Assembly: GCF_032854445.1 (NCBI RefSeq)
Contig: NC_088300.1
Span: 30,421,608 to 30,485,607 of the forward strand
Origin: Liolophura sinensis
Lineage: Eukaryota; Mollusca; Polyplacophora; Chitonida; Chitonidae
Direction of reading: 5' to 3'
Length of the DNA stretch: 64,000 nt
The notes under the pieces were generated by a model. The model did not search any database and was not told the DNA's origin. It worked only from the letters and a program-made list of their open reading frames with translations. Positions 56,510 through 64,000 of this stretch are shown here, in pieces. A program made the position numbers and the translations under genes. Positions within the stretch are counted from its first letter, which is position 1; every line of letters starts with the position of its first letter.

Positions 56510-58041
56510 AGTTGTGAATAGAAGGCTATTGGTGGCAAACACTTTTCTTTGGAACGTTAATCTCCACTGTAAAAACTGGCTGATTTTTTGTTTCTTTTGA
56601 TGCCATGAAAGCAGATGGTATCTAGTATGTCAATCTGACAGATGAATTATTTAACGCTATCATGCGAGATAAAAACGAATGTTTTCACGATCCCGGGAGT
56701 TATTTCATCGTAATCACGTTCACAGTTGTCAGTGGTTCACAGGGCCTTAGAGGAGAGCCAAGTGTAAACCATTAGCTCAGTTCACAGATTTTAGCGTGGA
56801 GACGTTTTTTACCCTGTGATACAAACGACAACTGTTTCAGGTTAAACACATTTCGTGCAAATTAAGTTTCATTTCTTTGAGTTCGTTTTCGCTCAAGCAG
56901 TCCAGAATTTTAAAGACAGGATACACAGAAACTTTACCTAGATTTGCAAATATCGACAACCCTTAAAGAATTCACTGGTAGATTACCTGTTTCGCTTTAT
57001 TCCGGTTCACAGTATGTAGCGTCAGACGCTAGGTTTTTGGGGTGATCCTTGATCTTTGGAGCGATACCCAAATCAAATTTCAAAAGACCATACAAGTGCT
57101 ATAGCCTCATTATACATTTACAATGACATTCTCACAGCGCAATGCATGCAGCTTTTATGAACGAAATTAAATTAACTGACATATACATGCCAGGCATCAG
57201 AAGATGGTTCAGCTTCAAACCGCAATGTAGGAAGTAAACCATCGTCCTATGTTAGGACGATGTAACTGGCAATCTTCTTCAGTTGGAGCAAACGTCATGT
57301 GCTGGAATCGAACAATACAATAGCATATCTCCCGTCACATTGGCTAATGCAGGACACGACATAGGGTAATACACAAAATAATTGGACGAAACATGAGCTT
57401 TACTGTCACAGATGTTCCTTATGAGATGAGTTACGTGGGTAAAAAAACTACCACGACAGATTGCTCACGATGTGTAAAAGGTTACAACAAGTTATCATCA
57501 ACCCAGAAAAATTTCTCGACAGGAAGTCATTGGTTTGGGAAAACTAATGAATGAATGACTGCGATCTTCACAACTCCGTCGCTCATATTAAAAGACTAAC
57601 GCACAGAAAATTCTGGATGATTTGATCGTAAACATGTTTACAACACAGATACATATTTCTATAAGGTATATGCTGTTTACAATGACTCTAAAGTCATAAA
57701 CACGGAAGCCTCGAGAAAGCTTGAATGCATTACAGTGCAGGCTACAACATGCACAGAGTTGAAAATGTCGGTCAGTTACTGACAAATAAACAAAATTTAA
57801 TGCAATGTTTAAAGATGTAGTTTGAAACATATAAACCACTCAAAACTATGCATAAAAATACTTTCCTTTATTTTTTTTAGATTTTTTTGAGAATTCTGAA
57901 AGGCATTCAAATATTTGAAAATTATGGTGGGCTTTATGAGCTATACTGACGGTATCTAGGAAGTCTGACTATCTAAGAACTCGCCATTTTTTCCTGATGT
58001 TCACCAGAAGGAATGAATTTTGGAGAACATTATTTCAGTAA
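56510..58041. other. Unannotated apart from a short hairpin
   Basis: No gene or repeat family recognised; see the hairpin at 57240. Confidence 0.35.
57240..57262. other. Perfect 10-bp hairpin, 3-base loop
   Basis: catcgtccta at 57240-57249 pairs with taggacgatg at 57253-57262 around tgt. No T-run or flanking element explains it. Confidence 0.8.
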
Positions 58042-58053
58042 TCTTTCAATCAA

Positions 58054-58171
58054 TTTATTTATTTATTTATTCGATTGGTGTTTTACACCGTACTCAAGAC
58101 TATTTCACTTATACAACGGCGGCCAGCATTATGGTGGGAGGAAACCGGGCAGAGCCACGACCATCCGCAGG
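58054..58171 (-). repeat. SINE-A, minus, 5'-truncated, with target-site duplication
   Basis: 'ttatttattcgattggtgtt', 'ttacaccgtactcaagacta', 'acggcggccagcattatggt' and 'gaggaaaccgggcagagcc' to 'gaccatccgcagg'. It is flanked by tctttcaatcaa (58042-58053) and tctttcactcaa (58172-58183), 11 of 12 bases alike. Close to consensus, so relatively young. The frames over it are repeat-derived. Confidence 0.93.
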
Positions 58172-58183
58172 TCTTTCACTCAA

Positions 58184-59871
58184 GGGTAAAAAGAGTTATT
58201 CCAACATTCAGTGTCGCATTTAGAGTTGGATTTCTGTGGTTAGAGTTCCTAACCTCTGATAGTATGTCCACCCTAGTATCGTAAAGTCCACCTTAGAAGT
58301 CAAATGTTTGGGCGCCTTTAACTCTCTTCACAAAAATCTAAAAAAAATAAATGAAAGTATATTTAGTTTTAAGTGGTCTTCTTATCGATGCCTACATCGA
58401 TTTTTAGAGATCCTTAAAGCATCAATGTGTGAATGACAAAAACACTTTCACCATGTAACCTCATCTGACCAAATTTTAATCCATGATTGACTGATTGCTT
58501 CATTTGTTTAATTGGTGTGCAAGAATATACGTTACCAGTGATTATATAATTCACATAGATTATATTCAGGAAGTGTAAACGGATATTTTTTACAACGTAC
58601 CGTAAGCAGTTATCACATTCGTGTGAAAGTGACTATGTTTTAGCCATTTTTGCAGTCTGCATGTTTTACTGGCATTTCTTCAAATAAAACAGGACGTTAT
58701 AATGTGTATCATAAATTCGTTTCTTCAGAAATGGATCCATCGCACGAGCAATCAGCCAGTTAAAACCGAGCTTTTTAAGAACCTCAAACCAATATCGCGT
58801 TTTTGTCAAAGCCTGGTGATCAATGTACTTTGCTGACAATGCAAACTCTGTATTTGCTCTCGCAGAACTTTTAGGAAATTACGAAATCAAAAAACCTAAG
58901 ACAGATAAAGTTAAAATATAGAAAATTGGCGTTATATGAAAAACTGTAAAAGCGCCCGGTGAAAACGTTGAAGATATGATGCAGTAACACAATGATCGTT
59001 GTGGGAAATCAAAGGCAAGCTCTGTTTAAAAACAAAATACGAGATCTTCGGAATGGAGTATCGGAAACATTTTGCTAATGGGATGTAATCAAATTTCTGT
59101 TAAATTGACAAATGACATGAATCCACACGTCAGAAAAGATTTCCTTTTATCACATAATGTGACTCAGATTATTAACAAAAAACAAACAGAAATATTTCAT
59201 CCAAATGACACCGCACAATTTAGAGGTAATCTGCCCCGGTCACAAAGTTTAACTCGTCCGATTACCATGTTTGTCGTCACAACACAAAAAAATGGTACTT
59301 TGAGAAATGCCATTACACAGGATGACAAATATTGATTAGGCCTACCTTTAAAATCCTTGAAATAATTTCGCTGAGTCTTTCAGCAGGAAAAAGGATTTCA
59401 GGATATAAAGTAGCGAGCATTTCACATTCCACAAACGCAAGTAAAGCGCGTAATAGGTCTAAGTTAAAAATAATTCCAACCAGGAAATCGTAAAAAAAAA
59501 TAGTAGTCTGCTCGAGATATATTTTGACTGGTGTTCTTACTCAAGAACGGGCGGGTCGTTTAGTTCCTCTAAACCTTAACTGCTGTCAGACTCGGTATAG
59601 AGGTCGAAAAGAGAAAAATATGAGGTGTCTGAATTACCTGTTGATGTTTATTCGCTTCAATCTTGATCAGCAATGCTGGCGAGTGATTTTAATTTCTGGT
59701 TTTCCTCCAAGCCCATAGAGCGGTTAGCTCTGACTAGTTTTACCTCCACCCAGAAGACTTCCACCACTGTCCAATTAGACTGTCCTACAGTCTTCTGGTT
59801 CATACAGCAGTAGAGTTTGGGATTATCGCTGTCCAGTGTGTTCCGAAGTTATACGTTTTGCTGCAAACCTG
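58184..59871. other. Unannotated with two possible SINE-A crumbs
   Basis: 'tttaattggtgtgcaagaat' near 58509 and 'gactggtgttcttactcaag' near 59526 look like inverted SINE-A tails with deletions, too short to call firmly. The 87-codon frame at 59072-59335 has no motif. Confidence 0.35.
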
Positions 59872-60028
59872 CCTGGTTTGGGCTGCTCTCAGCCCTGCCA
59901 TTCTAACCGCAGCAGAGCACGGCAATCTCTCGGATCAGATAAAAAGCCGTAGGACGTACAGTGTTAAATACAAACCTGGTTAGTTTGGGCTGTTTTAAGT
60001 CCTGCAATTCTAACAGCAGTTGACCACG
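59872..60028. repeat. Two direct repeats of about 58 bp
   Basis: 'gcaaacctgcctggtttggg' with 'ctgccattctaaccgcag' recurs about 97 bp on as 'acaaacctggttagtttggg' with 'ctgcaattctaacagcag'. Old tandem duplication. Confidence 0.7.
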
Positions 60029-60530
60029 TATTTTAACAGAGAGCTTTCAGGGACTGGCTGCAAACTTTGTGGGGCATTAGGCCTATTTTGCACTGAACCT
60101 AAGAGCAGGCAGACACGAGTTTCTCTGGTTTACCGTACGTAGAGAACTTCCGCAAGATATACTACGCCTGGTCTTTGGGAATATTTTGATGTAGCTGAGG
60201 CCTCGGTCTAAGAGTGGCTTATATCTACTGATAAGCAGGGACCGCTTGCCTTAGCCGGAGAATTGTCTGCGCCCGATTTCGGTATATTGCTTACGAGAAC
60301 TACCCCCTCGTTCAATTCCGATCCATGCGCTTTAGAATCGTCCTGAATACACATAACGTACGGCAATTCTGAAAGCTAAAATATTTACGCACATTACTGG
60401 CTGTAAAGGCTACAGAATGTGGGAAAACTCGGTGAACATGAGTCATTGGAGTTTTGCCGTGTTAATGGATGTATTGGTACATTTTACACGGATTTTTGTT
60501 GTGCGTAGTAGGCTGATCTTACATACTACT
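60029..60530. other. No recognisable feature
   Basis: Nothing supported. Confidence 0.35.
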
Positions 60531-60539
60531 ATTTTAACC

Positions 60540-60800
60540 TGGTCGGGAACCGTGTCCGGAGCTGTAGTCGGGTTGGTAAAGGACTCAAAAGGGAGACGTC
60601 TGGAACCGTCTGGAGCTGTGATCGTGCTGTAACTGGGGAGTCCGTGCCCAATACTGCGATTAGGCTGTTGTAGGGTGTCAAGGGAGACGCCGGGATACTT
60701 ACCCTGGGCTGTGACCAGGCCGTGAGACTGTGCGACTGTGTTTGGCACTGATCAGGCTAGGTGGAGCTATGGAACTGTGACTGAGGTGCTGTGGGGCCCC
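60540..60800. repeat. G-rich, weakly repetitive segment
   Basis: G+C is well above the local average and phrases recur in altered form, such as 'aaaagggagacgtctgga' against 'tcaagggagacgccggga', and 'ggagctgtagtcg' against 'ggagctgtgatcg'. This keeps frames open on both strands (60417-60632 plus, 60443-60748 minus). A decayed low-complexity repeat seems more likely than a gene. Confidence 0.4.
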
Positions 60801-61509
60801 ATGTACAGGTTAACACGGAGGGTCAGCGACCAAACCACCCTGTATTTGTAAATAGGGTTCTTTATACGGCAGATGTAAATCGCGTTTATTTTGAATACAT
60901 GCTATTTTTATTTTATTCATTTCAATATTGTTGTGCGTGTGTTTCACCTCAGTACAGGTTTCCAATCTTCCCTGGCCCCCGATCTCTACTGGTGAAGGGG
61001 TGTCCTTGGTGAAAGCCAAGATCAGTGGCAAGCCAATCCCGGGTGCAACGGCTGACTAAGCTAGCTTGAAACGTTACAGTACTAAGGGCGTTAAGGTTTA
61101 TGGGTAACGGAAACCTTACTTCCCGGCGTAAACCATGGCACTTCGCCTGGTACTTAAAACACCACAATCTACTTAACGACCCGTTGTTCAGAGCGTATCA
61201 GAGATTAATAAAGGGAGATAACTACATGTATTTGTTTTTACATAAACCCCATTATAGCCGGTCTGTAATTATCTTTTATTGTTTATATGGGGTAAAGTGG
61301 AGGGGGTGGGGGGATTTCGTATCCCATCTTTCGTCAATAATGTTGAGAGCTGTTTTCAGCCAATAGAAAGATGCAAACGCGCCGAAATATCTTGTTTTTA
61401 CTGTGTGACTTTGTTGTCTGCATTGAGTGCAAACGTCTAAGATATGTTGACTGCAAGCCATGGTGGTATAGCCATAGATACTTTGGAAATTTCCTAATCA
61501 GTTTCATCT
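60801..61509. other. No recognisable feature
   Basis: Several opposed frames of 60-90 codons, none with a motif. Confidence 0.35.
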
Positions 61510-61764
61510 CTAATTGTTTGTGAATGTTCTTGTCTGGACGTTAAGGCGCTTTTCAACCGGCTTTCTCACACACGTGGACGTGCGCGCAACGCGCTCGTGA
61601 CAGTGTCGTCGACACTGATATTCCCATGATTCATTGAGGTTTTCGTTTGACAATAATGTTAGTAAACTGAAAGCAACATTTATGTAGATGATAGTATAAA
61701 AAAATTCTCCAACTTTTGGACCGTAAGGCAGTTCCGATGTTGAACCTTTTTGTGTGGCGGACAT
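61510..61764 (-). CDS. Candidate coding frame below a promoter-like segment, unknown
   Basis: The minus frame starts MSATQKGSTSELPYGPKVGE and continues for 84 codons, with a hydrophobic stretch around residues 21-40 (EFFYTIIYINVAFSLLTLLS). It starts just downstream, in the minus direction, of CRE-like and NRF1-like motifs. Part of it is CpG-rich (cacgagcgcgttgcgcgcac). An opposed plus frame (61716-61925) overlaps its start. Not recognised; could be chance. Confidence 0.2.
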   Translation of the reverse strand: MSATQKGSTSELPYGPKVGEFFYTIIYINVAFSLLTLLSNENLNESWEYQCRRHCHERVARTSTCVRKPVEKRLNVQTRTFTNN

Positions 61765-61870
61765 GTGTATTTCATCCTGCGCAGAAATATTGCGCTTTGG
61801 ACTTACGTCACATCCTTAAAGTACTTCGCGCCTCTGCACGCGCGTCTGTAAACAGAGACACAAGACGACT
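61765..61870 (-). promoter_or_regulatory. Possible CpG-type promoter (CRE-like and NRF1-like motifs)
   Basis: On the minus strand the order is cgcgcgtgcagaggcgcgaa, then gtgacgtaag (CRE-like, near 61803-61810), then ctgcgcagg (NRF1-like, near 61780), then the ATG at 61764. This motif order is common at housekeeping promoters in animals. No TATA box. Inference from motifs only. Confidence 0.25.
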
Positions 61871-61925
61871 CGCTGATTTGAGGCATGATTTTGTGCTTTT
61901 TGTCGATCTTTCATTGATGGGATAA

Positions 61926-62054
61926 ACTGAATTTTCAACGTGTGACCCGGTAATATCAAATTTATTAAAGTCGAATCATATATTTCGTTTGTAATTTTTT
62001 TAACTCTCGTTTAATAAAATTTATACTACAAGGTCACTCCTTGGTGACCCTCTA
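61926..62054. other. No recognisable feature
   Basis: AT-rich spacer. Confidence 0.3.
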
Positions 62055-62122
62055 TTTATTCAACCAGCATGAGAGAAAAACGGACAGACCATCCACAGGT
62101 TGTTGGAAGACCCATCCCACGA
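62055..62122 (-). repeat. SINE-A relic, minus
   Basis: 'gaccatccacaggttgttgg aagaccc' is inverted SINE-A; the adjoining 'tctatttattcaaccagcat' may be the eroded tail with a deletion between. Confidence 0.65.
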
Positions 62123-63569
62123 TTTTTCGGACCAGTGACATCACATCAATTTTTTTCTACTTAACACACAAAGACTTTTAGATTTCATCATAGAAAATTC
62201 TTATAGATATATCAGTGCGTTCACCGCATGGACCTTGAGAAAAAAACGTATAATCCGATATTTTGAAAACATTTGGAAACATTCTAAAAATAGTGTTTAA
62301 TTATGTTTCATCTGATACATACGTCAATTTAGTGTTGTCTTTGCATTTTTTTTTTGCATCTGGTGTTTCACATGATCAGTCAATTACTGATTTTTATCCC
62401 GTAAGTGAAACCAATGGTGATAAATACATGTAGTAGATTTACAAACAGTTTAAAAGAATCAGCACATACAATCACACCTACCGTGGATTAAGGAGATTTT
62501 TACATTCGAATAATAACGAAATTCCAACATTAAAGGATAAGTGTTCAGATTTAGTATTTATTCATAATTGGCTATCCCTGTATTTATTGTTAAACAGAGT
62601 GTAAAAAATGTTTCAAAAGGGTACATTAATTTGAGTAATATAGCACTTTAAATCACTACATAATGAGGCCGTTTTATGCATTTTCCAGCCAACACTCGGT
62701 AGTCTCCGTCAAAATACGTCACAAAGGCCCAACCTTCACGAGATGTCAGCGCTTTGCAATTTACAGGTCTGTGTTAAAAAGGTACAAGAGTGACAACCAG
62801 CATATCGAATCTCTCCTCGAAATGATTTGCTGCTCTGCATGCGGTTGTGAAAACAGGAGGTCGAAGAAACCTGGAGTTATTTTTCCCCAGACGATTTGAC
62901 CCTCAGGAAGGCGTGGATTTACATTACAAGGGGGAAGGATTTTGTTCCCACCAAAAACAGCCGTATATGCTTTCGCCATTTAACAGCTGATAGTTATGAA
63001 AGGAGTACAGCGGAATTTCCACAACGGCACATATACACAGTAGTTATAAAATACTATAAACTGAACTGAAAGGTAATAGATAGTAAATATCTGTACACTA
63101 ACGCCGATAACAACATCGTACATGTATTTATATTGTGCGTGACTATATGCCCCTATAGACATAGGCCATACGGAATGCCGACAATAATATGCGCCGGTTG
63201 TTGTCATTGGTATGAATTTAGAATCCCCCGGGGAACAGAATGACATTTATTGTGTAGCGGACAGAGGGAAAGAATAGTAAATAAATATTAAATCTTATTA
63301 GGTAAACACACGAAATGTACAGTTTAACACAAGATAAAGCTATAGCTTACCAGTCCATATTGCCAGTGCGGTTTGAAATGTCTTAATAAAGATCAAAATC
63401 TGATGTCTGGCAAGAGATGTCAGTGTCATAAATCGAAACCAACGTCGTCCATTATGGGTATAAATCGATACGGCAGTGTATCTGCATCTGCATAGCTAGA
63501 ATCCATCTCGAACATGACATCGTTTTGATTCGAATTCACAGGTTATTTAGACCAGCTAGACTGTGTTGG
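62123..63569. other. No recognisable feature
   Basis: AT-rich; frames at 62663-62899 (plus), 62761-62979 and 62980-63246 (minus) show no motif. Confidence 0.35.
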
Positions 63570-63640
63570 CCATCTATGACGTCAACCGCTGAGCCGTACG
63601 GGGCGGCCGGCCGGAGATCGGCTATAGGGTAGAAATCTAT
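63570..63640 (+). promoter_or_regulatory. Possible promoter: palindromic CRE plus GC-rich block
   Basis: A full CRE palindrome tgacgtca lies at 63577-63584, followed by a GC-rich block 'cggggcggccggccggagat' (63599-63618) that includes a GC-box-like ggggcgg. This contrasts with AT-rich flanks. A candidate coding frame follows on the plus strand. Inference from motifs only. Confidence 0.3.
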
Positions 63641-63781
63641 TATTTTTGGTGGATTTAAAATCATTAATACGTTTCTCAGCCGCCCTCCCGGGAACATACT
63701 GTTAAACAGGTTATAACGTTTACAATTTGGACCAGTTGCTCAGTCTGGAGGAGGAAATCGTGTGCTATTTTGTTTTGATAA

Positions 63782-63964
63782 GGGAGACTGTCAGTCACAG
63801 ATGATTTTGCACATACTATGCCCAGTCCTCGGTTAGATTCGGAAAACATCAGCTCTTTTGAGAATTTGAATAAAAGTGGTGATCCTCTTCTATCTGAACT
63901 TGGTCTTATGATCTCGCCTTCTGACACGTTTCCGGTGATATATGTTCTCAGAATGGATGGTTAA
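63782..63964 (+). CDS. Candidate exon at the right edge, unknown protein
   Basis: Open from a stop at 63779 to TAA at 63962. An ATG at 63818 gives 48 codons, MPSPRLDSENISSFENLNKS then GDPLLSELGLMISPSDTFPV. The Ser/Asp/Glu-rich, ordered composition resembles a disordered N-terminal region. Possible splice sites exist (acceptor-like gactgtcag at about 63794; donor-like ccg|gtgata at about 63935), so it could be an exon cut by the window's right edge. A minus frame (63676-63927) is also open here. Not recognised. Confidence 0.22.
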   Translation, partial: GRLSVTDDFAHTMPSPRLDSENISSFENLNKSGDPLLSELGLMISPSDTFPVIYVLRMDG

Positions 63965-64000
63965 GTCGGTCCATGTAAACAATTATCCATTTTTCACGTG

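Noticed and set aside
58020-58284. Two overlapping plus frames of 67 and 69 codons
   Set aside because: Translation of an inverted SINE-A copy.
60417-60748. 71- and 101-codon frames on opposite strands
   Set aside because: They lie in a G-rich, internally repetitive patch that keeps several frames open.

Overview
The window looks like animal nuclear DNA that is AT-rich and poor in genes. There are no operons, no closely packed ORFs, no ribosome binding sites, and no rRNA or convincing tRNA genes. It is dominated by interspersed repeats. A lophotrochozoan, most likely a mollusc, is inferred from two repeat families. SINE-A has a tail reading 'ttcttgagtacggcgtaaaa' before an (aaat)n end. SINE-B has a 3' end reading 'gacgttaaaccccaatca' before a CA-rich tail. 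I associate both tails with molluscan genomes from memory and could not search for them. The same window also holds Tc1/mariner, hAT and Penelope-like remnants.

Layout. 0-1 kb: degraded C-terminal part of a hAT (ZMYM1-like) transposase. 2-5.7 kb: SINE fragments and repeat family Y. 5.7-7 kb: broken Penelope-like reverse transcriptase beside three 57-bp repeats. 7.1-7.6 kb: two possible head-to-head first exons. 7.7-8.4 kb: decayed minisatellite carrying a SINE with a target-site duplication. 9-19 kb: dense SINE-A, SINE-B and repeat families X and Y. 19-28 kb: little recognisable. 28.08-29.61 kb: the only intact gene, a Tc1-like transposase between matching terminal inverted repeats. 30-41 kb: families X and Y and a diverged direct duplication (32.6/33.8 kb). 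41-48 kb: SINE-A copies and a homogeneous 41-bp minisatellite. 48.3-48.9 kb: an inverted-repeat element flanked by family X pieces. 50.2-54.5 kb: a diverged duplication with a foldback element at one boundary. 56.3, 61.6 and 63.6 kb: CpG-containing spots with promoter-like motifs and short ORFs, all speculative.

No host gene can be named from the sequence. The elements do not form a pathway. They are a layered record of insertions, and their target-site duplications and nesting give relative ages. I did not find a previously undescribed biological system. The observations most worth a second look are the intact Tc1 element, the shared 3' ends of SINE-A and SINE-B, the many head-less SINE-A copies, the G-tracts at a fixed place in family X, and the 50/53-kb duplication.
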